From: an uncultured Prochlorococcus sp.
GTDB taxonomy: Bacteria; Cyanobacteriota; Cyanobacteriia; PCC-6307; Cyanobiaceae
NCBI GenBank assembly: GCA_902616595.1
Contig: CACMTJ010000007.1
Location: 1-55,691, forward strand
DNA length: 55,691 bases
Direction of reading: 5' to 3'
The position numbers were made by a program, and so were the translations under genes. Shown here one piece after another: positions 38,890-49,200 of this stretch. Position 1 is the first letter of the stretch. Each line of letters starts with the position of its first letter. The notes under the pieces were generated by a model. It was given only the letters and a program-made list of their open reading frames with translations. It was not told where the DNA came from and did no database searches.

Positions 38890-39735
38890 ATGCGCAAAAA
38901 AGTTGCATATTTAGGTCCTAAAGGAACATACGCAGAAAAAGCAGCTAATATATTATCAAAGCTTGCCAATTTTCAGACTCCTATATTTGTACCATGTAAT
39001 GGGTTACATTCGGTCATTAAATCAATAGCGTACAACAATTGTGATGCTGCTGTAGTCCCTATAGAAAATTCCGTAGAAGGGGGAGTTACCGCCACCTTAG
39101 ATGCCCTTTGGAAATTTCCTGAAATTTTCATAAATAGAGCAATTGTTTTACCTATAAAACATGCATTAATTAGTGATGGAGAACTTTCAAACATTTCAGA
39201 AGTATTATCTCATCCTCAAGCATTAGCTCAATGTTCAGAATGGTTATCTGAAAATCTTCCAAATGCAATTCCTCTCCCAACAAATTCAACATCAGAAGCT
39301 GTCAATATGGTTAAAGGGAGTAAATTCAGAGCAGCTATCGGTTCAAAATCATTAATTCAAATCGAAGGACTTAAAGAGTTAGCCTTTCCTATTAATGATG
39401 TATCAGGTAATTGCACTAGATTTGTCTTATTGAGCAAGGAATCAAATTCAAATTCAGCTAATATTGCTAGTTTTGCTTTCTCATTAATCTCAAACAAACC
39501 AGGAGCATTACTTAGAGCTTTGAATTATATTGCAGATTTTGGATTTAATATGAGTAAAATAGAGTCTAGACCTTCTAAAAGAGAGTTAGGCGAATATATA
39601 ATTTATATCGATCTAGAAATTGATCGCCAACATAACGTTGAAAAGTTTCTTGAACTAAAAAAGCAACTAATGTATCTCTGCAATAACTTTGTAGATTTTG
39701 GAAATTACTTTTCAAAAAATATTGAATTAGATTAA
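38890..39735 (+). CDS. pheA: Prephenate dehydratase
   Basis: A 281-residue monofunctional enzyme converting prephenate to phenylpyruvate in phenylalanine synthesis. The catalytic PDT domain (about 3-180) starts VAYLGPKGTYAEKAA and includes VVPIENSVEGGVT, SHPQALAQCS and NCTRFVLLSKE with the conserved Thr-Arg-Phe. A C-terminal ACT domain (about 192-270; KPGALLRAL, ESRPSK) is the phenylalanine feedback site. No chorismate mutase domain is fused. Its stop lies 1 bp from the convergent methyltransferase stop. Confidence 0.95.
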   Translation: MRKKVAYLGPKGTYAEKAANILSKLANFQTPIFVPCNGLHSVIKSIAYNNCDAAVVPIENSVEGGVTATLDALWKFPEIFINRAIVLPIKHALISDGELSNISEVLSHPQALAQCSEWLSENLPNAIPLPTNSTSEAVNMVKGSKFRAAIGSKSLIQIEGLKELAFPINDVSGNCTRFVLLSKESNSNSANIASFAFSLISNKPGALLRALNYIADFGFNMSKIESRPSKRELGEYIIYIDLEIDRQHNVEKFLELKKQLMYLCNNFVDFGNYFSKNIELD

Positions 39736-39736
39736 T

Positions 39737-40672
39737 TTATCCTCTACATTTATAAACTCCAAACTCCATTAAACCTTTTCTGAATGCCCAATTCATAAGG
39801 AGTATAGTTGGTATTTCTCTAAAAGACTTTATTATCGCTGAGGGACCAAGAGATAAAATTGATATAGGTCTTCTAATTCCTTCAAGAATTGAGTCATACC
39901 ATGAAGGGTTAGTATAAATATTCCAATTTTCAGAAATAATCCTTCCTGAACTATTTCTATTAGTACTAAGAATATTACCAAATTCGTTAATGCTAATAAA
40001 ATTAGGATGTACCCACTGTTCAAGTAATTGCTTAAGAACCAATTTCTCAAAAAAAGATGGGGGATAAGCTCTGAGATCTCTGGAATTCCAATCAGCCAAG
40101 GCAAAATACCCTCCAGGTCTTAGAGTTCTCAGCATTTCATCTGCAAATCTAGTTTTATCATTCATGTGTGCACCAGCCTCAACACTCCAGACGGCATCAA
40201 ATGATCCATCTTCAAATTTCAAATCCAAAGCATCCATAACTTGGAAGTTGCAATTTAGCCCATCAGGAGTAAGTTCTCTTGCTCTTTTAACTTGAGCCTG
40301 ACTAATTGTAATACCAGTGACATTAAACCCATAATATTTTGCAAGAATCCTAGAACTTCCCCCTATTCCACAACCTACATCGAGAATTCTGGATCCCTTT
40401 GGTAATTTATCTAAACCACTCCATTTGACTAATTCATGAACAAACTGAACTTTAGCCTTTCTGAAATCAATATTTTTTTGGCCTGAGGGATAAAAACCCA
40501 AATGTATATGTTCTCCCCATAATCTCTCAAGTAATTTATCCTGGGTCCAAGCATCATATGCAGAGGCAACTGTACCGGAAGAAATATATTTTCTAGCTTT
40601 ATTTCTCCATAATATGGCGATGACTAAAAAGAAAAAAACTATTAAAAAAAAAGGGAATACTAATTCAAACAT
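39737..40672 (-). CDS. MPBQ/MSBQ methyltransferase (plastoquinone/tocopherol synthesis)
   Basis: A 311-residue SAM methyltransferase with an N-terminal hydrophobic anchor (1-22). YDAWT...LLE..WGEHIHLG, SAM motif DVGCGIGGSS (98-107), YGFNVTGITISQAQVKRA, and WSVEAGAHM follow, with the C-terminal FREIPTILLMNWAF segment. The order and wording closely follow Synechocystis Sll0418, which methylates 2-methyl-6-phytyl- and solanesyl-benzoquinol. A related gamma-tocopherol methyltransferase cannot be fully excluded. It abuts the LON-domain gene with no gap, at the end of the ribosomal protein cluster. Confidence 0.85.
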   Translation of the reverse strand: MFELVFPFFLIVFFFLVIAILWRNKARKYISSGTVASAYDAWTQDKLLERLWGEHIHLGFYPSGQKNIDFRKAKVQFVHELVKWSGLDKLPKGSRILDVGCGIGGSSRILAKYYGFNVTGITISQAQVKRARELTPDGLNCNFQVMDALDLKFEDGSFDAVWSVEAGAHMNDKTRFADEMLRTLRPGGYFALADWNSRDLRAYPPSFFEKLVLKQLLEQWVHPNFISINEFGNILSTNRNSSGRIISENWNIYTNPSWYDSILEGIRRPISILSLGPSAIIKSFREIPTILLMNWAFRKGLMEFGVYKCRG

Positions 40673-41329
40673 TTAATTTTCTTTTATATCAGGAAAGCTC
40701 TCTTTCAATGCTGTTCTTGCTGCAAGTTGTTTTCTTGTATGATCAAGCATTTCATATTCTCTTCGCAAACGTGTAAAAGTATTTCTCTCTTCAAGAAGTC
40801 TTTGCTGTTCTTCCGCAACAGGACCGCCCAAATGAGCTCCTATCCAAAATGATAAGTCCATTGGGTTATCAGGTAATTTTTCAGGTAGATTTTTTTTTGT
40901 ATTAGTCAATTTACTCGTTAAATTAATAACATCACTAAGTGCTTCTTTTACTGAATCTTTTAGAGAATCTAATTTTTGAAAGTCATCAATATTATCATCA
41001 CTAATCCAACTAACCATCGCAGAACAAAATGGCGTCGAACGGGTAATTTCTAAGACTTGAAATCTTTGTTGGCCGAGAGTGATAATATTGCTTCTCCCAT
41101 CCTCTGCAGTTTGATGTTTTAAAATTTGTGCGCAACATCCAACATTAGCCATACTTTTAGTAGTTGGATCCCACTTTATAACTCCAAACATAGAATCACT
41201 TTCAAGCACAGATTGGAGCATAATCCTGTATCTCGATTCAAAAATATGTAAAGGCAATACTTCTTGAGGAAAAAGGACTACCTCTGGCAAAGGAAATAAA
41301 GGTAATTCCCTTACTGAGAGTTCTCCCAT
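40673..41329 (-). CDS. LON N-terminal (substrate-binding) domain protein
   Basis: A 218-residue protein consisting of a stand-alone LON/PUA-like domain: ELPLFPLPEVVLFPQEVLPLHIFESRYR at the N-terminus, then FGVI and a GRSNIITLGQQRFQVLE segment, with a helical C-terminal part. The ATPase and Ser-Lys protease domains of Lon are absent, so it cannot be a protease alone. It may be an adaptor or chaperone-like binder. It follows rpsJ by 56 bp; a TATAAA-like box in that gap (minus strand) may give it its own promoter. The next gene starts right at its stop. Confidence 0.85.
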   Translation of the reverse strand: MGELSVRELPLFPLPEVVLFPQEVLPLHIFESRYRIMLQSVLESDSMFGVIKWDPTTKSMANVGCCAQILKHQTAEDGRSNIITLGQQRFQVLEITRSTPFCSAMVSWISDDNIDDFQKLDSLKDSVKEALSDVINLTSKLTNTKKNLPEKLPDNPMDLSFWIGAHLGGPVAEEQQRLLEERNTFTRLRREYEMLDHTRKQLAARTALKESFPDIKEN

Positions 41330-41385
41330 TTAAACCTCATTTCATTTTTTTTATACTAGTCAATTTAGGGCGGTTTCGGGATTTA

Positions 41386-41706
41386 TTAAAGTTTAACTTC
41401 TATATCTACACCACTAGGGAGGTCTAGTTTCATTAAAGCATCAATAGTTTTTGCTGAAGGACTGTAAATATCTATTATTCTTCGATGTGTTCTTGTTTCA
41501 AAATGCTCTCTAGAATCTTTATCAACATGTGGTGATCTTAGGACACAATAAATCTTCCTTTTTGTAGGTAAAGGTATTGGACCTATTGCTGAGGCAGAAG
41601 TAGTATCTGCTGTTTGGATGATTTTGTCGCAAGATAAATCAAGCATTCGTCTATCAAATGCTTTGAGCCTTATTCTTATTTTTTGTTGTGCAATTGATGC
41701 AGTCAT
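41386..41706 (-). CDS. rpsJ: 30S ribosomal protein S10
   Basis: A 106-residue protein with [38 protein letters not shown] and a final SGVDIEVKL, all standard S10 segments. S10 is part of the 30S head and, as NusE, of antitermination complexes. In cyanobacteria rpsJ follows tuf in the str operon, as here (100-bp gap with a hairpin). Confidence 0.97.
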   Translation of the reverse strand: MTASIAQQKIRIRLKAFDRRMLDLSCDKIIQTADTTSASAIGPIPLPTKRKIYCVLRSPHVDKDSREHFETRTHRRIIDIYSPSAKTIDALMKLDLPSGVDIEVKL

Positions 41707-41729
41707 AGTGTCAAATAACTTCTATTAAC

Positions 41730-41751
41730 GGGTCATTAATTAAAATGACCC
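41730..41751 (-). terminator. Hairpin between tuf and rpsJ (attenuator or processing site)
   Basis: An 8-bp perfect stem (GGGTCATT / AATGACCC) has a 6-nt loop, the most GC-rich short hairpin seen in an intergenic gap here. It sits between co-transcribed tuf and rpsJ. No T-run follows on the minus strand, so it is more likely a partial terminator, RNA processing site or stabiliser than a full stop. Confidence 0.4.
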
Positions 41752-41806
41752 TTATCAATAAATCTATATTAGATGATTGAGGTTAAATTTTTAAAATTCA
41801 AATTTA

Positions 41807-43006
41807 TTATTTGAGAATTTTAGAAACAACTCCAGCACCGATAGTACGTCCACCTTCACGTATGGCGAATCTCATACCTTGTTCAATAGCTACTGGACAA
41901 ATTAATTCTCCAGTCATCTTAATTCTGTCTCCTGGCATCACCATTTCAACATTAGAGCCATCATCTGAGGTAAATGCGGTTATTTGACCTGTCACATCAG
42001 TTGTTCTGATGTAGAACTGAGGTCTATATCCTGCAAAGAAAGGAGTATGTCTTCCGCCCTCTTCTTTTTTGAGGACATAAACTTCTCCTTCAAACTGAGT
42101 ATGAGGAGTAATAGATCCTTTCTTCACAAGAACCATTCCTCTCTCAATATCTTCCTTCTGGACACCACGTAAAAGTAAACCAACATTGTCACCAGCCATT
42201 CCTTCATCAAGAAGTTTTCGGAACATTTCAACTCCAGTAACAGTTGTTAATCTTGTATCTCTTATTCCGACTATTTCTACTTCTTCTCCAACCTTAACTT
42301 TACCTCTCTCAATTCTTCCAGTAGCAACAGTTCCTCTACCAGTAATCGAGAAAACATCTTCAACTGCCATCAAGAATGGTTTATCAACTTCTCTTTCAGG
42401 TTCAGGAATGCTAGCATCAACTGCTTTCATTAATTCCTCAATCTTTGATTCCCAAGTAGAATCACCTTCGAGAGCTTTTAAACCTGAAACTTGAACTATA
42501 GGAATGTCATCTCCTGGGAAATCATAACTATCTAAAAGTTCCCTAATTTCCATTTCGACAAGTTCAATAATTTCTTCATCATCAACCATATCGCACTTAT
42601 TTAGAGCAACAACAAGAGCAGGTACTCCAACCTGTTTAGCTAATAGAATATGCTCTTTTGTTTGAGCCATAGGACCATCTGTTGCTGCACAAACTAGAAT
42701 CGCTCCATCCATCTGGGCGGCCCCCGTGATCATGTTTTTCACATAATCAGCATGTCCTGGGCAATCTACATGAGCATAATGTCTGCCTTCAGTTTCATAT
42801 TCAACGTGAGCTGTATTAATGGTAATGCCACGCTCTCTTTCTTCAGGAGCACCATCAATGTCTCCATAGTCTTGAGCTTGAGCTTGACCTTTTTTAGCTA
42901 ATACATTTGTAATAGCAGCTGTTAGTGTTGTTTTTCCATGGTCAACATGGCCGATAGTACCTATGTTGACATGTGGTTTGTTTCTTTCGAACTTCTCGCG
43001 AGCCAT
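41807..43006 (-). CDS. tuf: Elongation factor Tu
   Basis: A 399-residue GTPase delivering aminoacyl-tRNA to the ribosome. P-loop GHVDHGKT (19-26), switch I with [44 protein letters not shown], and full domains II and III ending SKILK. The length is typical of cyanobacteria. Located 44 bp after fusA. Confidence 0.98.
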
Positions 43007-43050
43007 TTTGAATTAAAGAATCGAGGGTTTAAGAGTGTTTAGTTTAGAGA

Positions 43051-45126
43051 TCAGGAGTTGCCCTGATTCTTGGAAATGATAGCTTCAGCAACATTACGAG
43101 GGACTTCCTCATAATTTGCGAACTCCATTGAAAATATACCCCGACCTTGAGTCATTGATCGGAGTTGAGTGGCATAACCGAACATTTCGGCTAAGGGCAC
43201 TTTGGCCTGTACCTTAGACAATCCATCATCAACAGATTGTCCTTCTACTTGACCTCTTCTGGAAGAGAGATCACCAATTACAGATCCAAGAAAGTCGTCA
43301 GGACTTTCGACCTCAACTTTCATCATAGGCTCTAAAAGGACCGGATTGCATTTTTTAACCCCGTCTTTAAAAGCCATGGAACCTGCAATTTTGAAGGCCA
43401 TTTCAGATGAGTCTACATCGTGGAATGAACCATCGACTAGTGTTACTTTTACATCAATGAGTGGATAACCGGCAAGAACACCAGATTCACAGGTCTCTTT
43501 CATTCCGTTAGATGCAGGACCAATATACTCTTTTGGTACAGCTCCACCAACAATTTTGTTTACAAATTCAAAACCTTTACCAACTTCAGCGGGTTCCATT
43601 TCAATAATTACATGACCATATTGACCTTTTCCTCCAGTCTGTCTTGCATATTTACCCTCACCCTTAGAACTAGACCTAATTGTTTCTCTATATGAGACCT
43701 GTGGAGCTCCAATATTTGCTTCAACTTTAAATTCCCTTAACATTCTGTCAACAAGGATTTCTAAGTGCAATTCACCCATTCCTGCAATAACAGTTTGATT
43801 TGTCTCAGGATCTGTACTTACCCTAAAGGTTGGATCCTCTTCAGACAAAGCAGTTAAAGCTTTTGATAATTTTTCCATATCGCCTTTAGTTTTTGGCTCA
43901 ACAGCCACAGAGATAACTGGTTCAGGAATGAACAATGTCTCCAACACTATTGGATCTTCTGTATTACATAATGTGTCACCAGTTGTTGTGTTCTTAAGAC
44001 CTAATACAGCACCTAAATCCCCAGCCCTTAATTCATCAACCTCCTCTCTTTCATCAGCTTTAAGAATCACTAATCTAGAAATTCTCTCTTTAGCATCCTT
44101 AGTAGAATTCATTACGTAACTTCCCTTTGAAAGTACACCTGAATACATTCTTACAAAAGTTAATTTGCCATAGGGATCTGACATCACTTTGAAAGCTAAT
44201 GCACTGAAAGGAGCGTTATCATCTGAAGGTCTAACATCTTCCTTACCACTAGGCAAAACTCCTTGTATTGGTTTCACATCAACTGGAGCTGGCAAGTAAT
44301 CAACTACAGCATCTAATACAAGTTGGACTCCCTTATTCTTAAAAGCTGAACCACAGAGAACAGGAACTAATCCATGCTTTAAAACACCTTCCCTAATTCC
44401 TTTTTTAAGTTGTTCAGTGGATAATTCACCTGTCTCAAGGAAAATCTCAATTAACTCTTCATCATTTTCTGCAACACTCTCCATCAACTTATATCTCCAC
44501 TCATCAGCTTCGTCCTTCATTTCAGATGGGATTGGTGCTTCTTCTATATCAGTACCTAAGTCATTTTTATAAAGATATGCTTTGTTAGCGACTAAATCAA
44601 TAATACCTGTAAGATCACCTTCAGCCCCAATAGGTAGCTGTATTGGGAGAGCATTTGCCTTTAGTCGATCTTTAATTTGTTTGTTAACTTTTAGAAAATC
44701 TGCACCAGTTCTGTCCATTTTATTAACAAAAACCATTCTTGGGACAGAGTATCTATCTGCTTGACGCCAAACAGTTTCGGATTGAGGCTGAACTCCACCA
44801 ACTGCGCAAAATACAGCTATAACTCCATCCAACACACGCATTGATCTTTCAACTTCAATAGTAAAATCAACGTGTCCAGGAGTATCAATAATATTAATCC
44901 TATGATCTTGCCAACTAGTAGATATTGCAGCAGCAGTAATAGTTATTCCTCTTTCTCTTTCTTGAGCCATCCAATCGGTTACAGCAGCACCATCATGAAC
45001 CTCTCCTATCTTGTGGACTACACCTGAATAAAACAAAATTCTTTCAGTAGTTGTTGTCTTACCTGCGTCAATATGAGCGGCTATACCTATGTTCCTTACT
45101 CGTTCTAGGGGAAAGTCGCGTGCCAA
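43051..45126 (-). CDS. fusA: Elongation factor G
   Basis: A 691-residue translocase GTPase. P-loop AHIDAGKT (17-24), [27 protein letters not shown], then domains II-V with [20 protein letters not shown] and RGQVEGQ. Third gene of the str operon, between rpsG (96-bp gap) and tuf (44-bp gap). Confidence 0.98.
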   Translation of the reverse strand: MARDFPLERVRNIGIAAHIDAGKTTTTERILFYSGVVHKIGEVHDGAAVTDWMAQERERGITITAAAISTSWQDHRINIIDTPGHVDFTIEVERSMRVLDGVIAVFCAVGGVQPQSETVWRQADRYSVPRMVFVNKMDRTGADFLKVNKQIKDRLKANALPIQLPIGAEGDLTGIIDLVANKAYLYKNDLGTDIEEAPIPSEMKDEADEWRYKLMESVAENDEELIEIFLETGELSTEQLKKGIREGVLKHGLVPVLCGSAFKNKGVQLVLDAVVDYLPAPVDVKPIQGVLPSGKEDVRPSDDNAPFSALAFKVMSDPYGKLTFVRMYSGVLSKGSYVMNSTKDAKERISRLVILKADEREEVDELRAGDLGAVLGLKNTTTGDTLCNTEDPIVLETLFIPEPVISVAVEPKTKGDMEKLSKALTALSEEDPTFRVSTDPETNQTVIAGMGELHLEILVDRMLREFKVEANIGAPQVSYRETIRSSSKGEGKYARQTGGKGQYGHVIIEMEPAEVGKGFEFVNKIVGGAVPKEYIGPASNGMKETCESGVLAGYPLIDVKVTLVDGSFHDVDSSEMAFKIAGSMAFKDGVKKCNPVLLEPMMKVEVESPDDFLGSVIGDLSSRRGQVEGQSVDDGLSKVQAKVPLAEMFGYATQLRSMTQGRGIFSMEFANYEEVPRNVAEAIISKNQGNS

Positions 45127-45222
45127 TTTTAAAGCTCCAAATAAAATAATTTTTGATAAGTGTAGTTCACCCTAAAAGCAAACTTTAATAATAATAAACT
45201 ACTTAAGTACCTTTTGATGAAA

Positions 45223-45693
45223 TTAATATCTGTAATGTGCAAAAGCTTTATTAGCTTCTGCCATTTTATGAGTATCTTCTCTTTTTTTAACGGCACTACC
45301 AGTTTCATTTGCAGCATCCATTAACTCACCAGCAAGTTTTTGGGACATACTCTTTCCATTTCTTGCTCGTGAGAATGTAACAAGCCATCTTAATGCCATT
45401 GCCGTACCCCTCTCTTGGCGAACTTCCATAGGTACTTGATATGTTGCGCCACCAACTCTTCTAGCTCGTACCTCGACAAGAGGAGTGGCATTTTTTACAG
45501 CTGTTTCGAATAATTCCACTGCATTCCCTCCTGTTCTCTCACTTATTAAAGAAAACGCATCAGACAATATTCTTTGAGCTGTAGATTTTTTACCATGCTT
45601 CATCAATCGAGAAATCATCATTGAAGCAAGACGACTATTAAATTGAGGATCAGGAAGAACTGGTCTTTTTACTGCTGCATTACGACGTGACAT
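45223..45693 (-). CDS. rpsG: 30S ribosomal protein S7
   Basis: A 156-residue protein starting [16 protein letters not shown], with S7 core segments [33 protein letters not shown] and [21 protein letters not shown]7 nucleates assembly of the 30S head and is the usual autoregulator of this operon. Starts 25 bp after rpsL. Confidence 0.98.
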   Translation of the reverse strand: MSRRNAAVKRPVLPDPQFNSRLASMMISRLMKHGKKSTAQRILSDAFSLISERTGGNAVELFETAVKNATPLVEVRARRVGGATYQVPMEVRQERGTAMALRWLVTFSRARNGKSMSQKLAGELMDAANETGSAVKKREDTHKMAEANKAFAHYRY

Positions 45694-45718
45694 GATTTTT
45701 AAAAGTGATGTTTACAAA

Positions 45719-46093
45719 TTAATCTTTTGGAGCTTTTGCTCCATACTTAGATCTGGATTGACGTCTATCTTTGACTCCAGCCGTATCTAAAGTTCCTCTT
45801 ATTATATGATATCTAACTCCTGGCAAATCCTTTACTCTTCCACCCCTAAGCAGTACTACAGAATGTTCTTGCAAATTATGACCAATACCAGGGATATAAG
45901 CAGTTACTTCGAAACCAGAAGTTAATCTAACCCTTGCAACTTTTCTCAGAGCAGAATTAGGTTTTTTAGGTGTTGATGTATAGACTCTTGTACATACCCC
46001 TCTTCTTTCAGGGCAAGCTTTTAATGCAGGAGATTTTGTTTTCTTTGTCAGACGTTTTCTTTCTGAACCTACTAATTGTGAGATGGTGGGCAT
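45719..46093 (-). CDS. rpsL: 30S ribosomal protein S12
   Basis: A 124-residue decoding-centre protein: [67 protein letters not shown] and the C-terminal [10 protein letters not shown]. The lysines linked to streptomycin response elsewhere (in TPKKPNS and VKDLP) are the ordinary residues. First gene of rpsL-rpsG-fusA-tuf-rpsJ; divergent from gltB across 195 bp. Confidence 0.98.
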   Translation of the reverse strand: MPTISQLVGSERKRLTKKTKSPALKACPERRGVCTRVYTSTPKKPNSALRKVARVRLTSGFEVTAYIPGIGHNLQEHSVVLLRGGRVKDLPGVRYHIIRGTLDTAGVKDRRQSRSKYGAKAPKD

Positions 46094-46163
46094 CTATTAA
46101 ACTTAGATAAAAATAAACATTTAACCATCATAACCTTTTAAGAGCACTAACTAAAAGTTTTTA

Positions 46164-46189
46164 ATTATATTTTTTTTAAAATTTGTCAA
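46164..46189 (-). promoter_or_regulatory. Candidate promoter of the str operon (upstream of rpsL)
   Basis: On the minus strand a perfect TATAAT occurs at 46169-46164, 70 nt before the rpsL ATG, with TTGACA at 46189-46184. The spacing of 14 nt is shorter than the usual 16-18, so the -35 may not be used as such; -35 boxes are weak in Prochlorococcus. The position fits an rpsL promoter with a leader of about 60 nt. Confidence 0.45.
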
Positions 46190-46245
46190 ATTAAAATTAT
46201 TTGGTAATTATTCATTATCTTTAGATTTATTTTCATATTTATTTT

Positions 46246-46251
46246 TATAAT
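46246..46251 (+). promoter_or_regulatory. Candidate -10 box of gltB
   Basis: A perfect TATAAT on the plus strand, 37 nt upstream of the gltB ATG, in the AT-rich divergent region. No good -35 is visible. A GTA-N8-TTA sequence at 46204-46217 is a weak and badly spaced resemblance to an NtcA site and is not claimed. Confidence 0.35.
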
Positions 46252-46288
46252 AGAAATACATAAATAACTAAATAGAATTAAATAATCT

Positions 46289-49200
46289 ATGGGAGAGAGT
46301 ATCAAAAGAATCGTTGGCCCATATCAAGATAGTTATTCCCCAAATGGAATAATTGGGGAGAAAGATGCGTGTGGAGTTGGTTTCGTAGCAAATGTTGAAG
46401 GTATAGAAAGCAACTGGATCCTTAAACAATCTCTAAAGGGACTAAATTGTATGGAGCATAGAGGAGGTTGTGGAGGAGATAGTGACTCAGGAGATGGAGC
46501 AGGCATTTTATGTTCAATTCCATGGGGATATTTAGAAGAGAAAATTAATCTAAAAAATACTCAAGAATTTAATAGAGGTTTAGGCATGGTTTTTATGCCT
46601 AATAAAAAAGAAAAAATTGAAATATGTAAATCAATATGTGATGAAGAAGCAGAAAAATTAAAAGTCACCAAAACATTTTGGAGAATAGTACCCGTTAACA
46701 ATGAAATATTAGGTCCTTTAGCTAAAGCGAATGCTCCATTCATCTTTCAGTGGATTTTATATATAGATAAAAAAAATCATAAGGATGTTGAACGGCTTTT
46801 ATTCCAATTAAGGAAAAGAATTGAGAAACAAATAAGAGAAACTTTCAAAAACGATGTTGGGGATTGTGAATTTTATTTTGCCTCACTAAGTTCTCAAACA
46901 GTTGTCTATAAAGGTATGGTTCGCTCTGAAATATTATCCGAGTTTTATCAAGATCTAAAAGAAGAGAATTTTAAAGTTTCATTTTCTGTTTATCATCGTA
47001 GATTTAGTACTAATACACTTCCAAAATGGCCACTAGCTCAGCCCATGAGATTTTTAGGTCATAATGGCGAAATAAATACTCTCTTAGGCAATATTAATTG
47101 GGCTAAAGCTTCAGAAACACATATAGATGATTTTTGGGGAAAGTTATCTAATGAAATTAAGCCCATTGTAGATGTCAACAAGAGTGATTCATCAAATCTT
47201 GATGCAACCCTTGAAATCAATATTCGTTCAGGTCAGCCCATTACTGACTCATTATTAAAACTTGTTCCTGAAGCATTTAGAGATCAACCAGAACTTGAGG
47301 AGAGAGAGTATATAAAAGCTTTTTATGAATATTCTGCAAGCCTACAAGAAGCTTGGGATGGTCCAGCACTCCTTGTATTTGCTGATGGAAATTTTGTCGG
47401 AGCAACGCTTGATAGAAATGGCCTAAGACCAGCAAGATATTCAATCACGAATGATGGTTTTGTAATAATGGGTTCTGAAACAGGAGTAGTAGATCTTGAA
47501 GAAGAAAGAGTAATAGAAAAAGGTCGATTAGGACCGGGACAAATGTTGGCAGTTGATTTTCATCAGAATAGAATCCTAAGAAATTGGGAAGTAAAATCTG
47601 AAGCCGCTCAAAGGCATGATTATAAAAATCTTCTTAGTAATAGAACTATAAAAATTGAAAATAATGATTGGGTTAAAGACTGCAAACTAAAAGACCTTGA
47701 GTTGTTGCAACAACAAACTGCATACGGGTTTTCAGCGGAAGATAATGACCTTATCTTAGATTCAATGGCTTCATTAGCTAAAGAGCCTACTTATTGCATG
47801 GGCGACGACATCCCATTAGCAGTTCTTTCATCTAAGCCTCATATTTTATACGACTACTTTAAGCAAAGATTTGCGCAAGTTACTAATCCTCCTATTGACC
47901 CTCTGAGAGAAAAACTTGTAATGAGTTTAGAGATGCATCTAGGAGAAAGATGTACACCATTTGAAATTAAAGATGCTAAACCTTTTATTCATTTACAAAG
48001 TCCAATTCTAAATGAGGAAGAACTCATTTCTATCAAAAAATCGAAAATTAAATCTCAGACAATTTCAAGTTTGTTTGATTTAGAGGAAGGTATTCAAGGC
48101 CTAGAAAACCAATTAAAACTAATCTGTAAACAAAGTGAGCAGTCTATAAAAGAAGGTTGCTCTTTAATTATCATTTCTGATAAGGGAATTAATCCTAAAA
48201 AGACTTTCATACCTCCTTTACTTGCTGTTGGAGCAATTCATCATTATCTTCTTAAAAAAGAAATTAGGCTAAAAGCTTCTCTAATAATTGAGACCGGTCA
48301 ATGTTGGAGCACACATCACTTAGCTTGTTTAATAGGATATGGAGCAAGTGCAGTTTGCCCTTGGTTGACCTTCGAAGCAGGTAGACACTGGTTAAAACAT
48401 CCAAAAACACAAAAACTCATTGATAGCAAAAAAATAAATCCATTATCAATAGTTGATGTTCAAGAAAATATTAAAAAAGCTCTAGAAGACGGGCTAAGAA
48501 AAATTCTTTCAAAAATAGGCATCTCACTTTTATCTAGTTACCATGGTGCACAAATTTTTGAAGCTGTAGGCCTTGGATCTGACTTAATAAAAATTGCTTT
48601 TGATGGTACAACAAGTCGTATCGCTGGCATAACATTAAAAGAATTAACTAATGAAACACTTTCAATACACACGAAAGCCTATCCGGAGATCGATTTAAAG
48701 AAATTAGAATTTTTAGGATTTGTACAATTTAGAAATAATGGAGAATATCATTCCAATAACCCAGAGATGTCCAAAGTTTTACATTCGGCGGTAAAACAAG
48801 GGCCAGGATACGATCATTTTGAAACTTACAAAAAACTTATTAGTAATAGACCGACAACATCTCTTAGGGATTTACTAACAATTAATTCAAAAAGAAAAAG
48901 TATTCCATTAGAGGAAGTTGAAAGTGTTGAATCAATTTGCAAAAGGTTCTGTACTGGAGGAATGAGTTTAGGTGCTTTATCCAGAGAAGCGCATGAAGTT
49001 TTAGCAGTTGCAATGAATAGAATTGGTGGAAAAAGTAATAGTGGAGAAGGGGGAGAAGATCCAGCTCGTTTTAATGTTTTAAATGATATCGATGAAAATA
49101 CTCATTCAGCGACGTTGCCATTTATTAAAGGGTTAAAGAATGGAGACACTGCATGCTCAGCTATTAAACAAATAGCATCCGGCAGATTTGGAGTTACACC

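Noticed and set aside
46204..46217. GTA-N8-TTA resembling an NtcA site upstream of gltB
   Set aside because: The second half is TTA rather than TAC, and the distance to the TATAAT box (28 nt) is longer than in NtcA-activated promoters.
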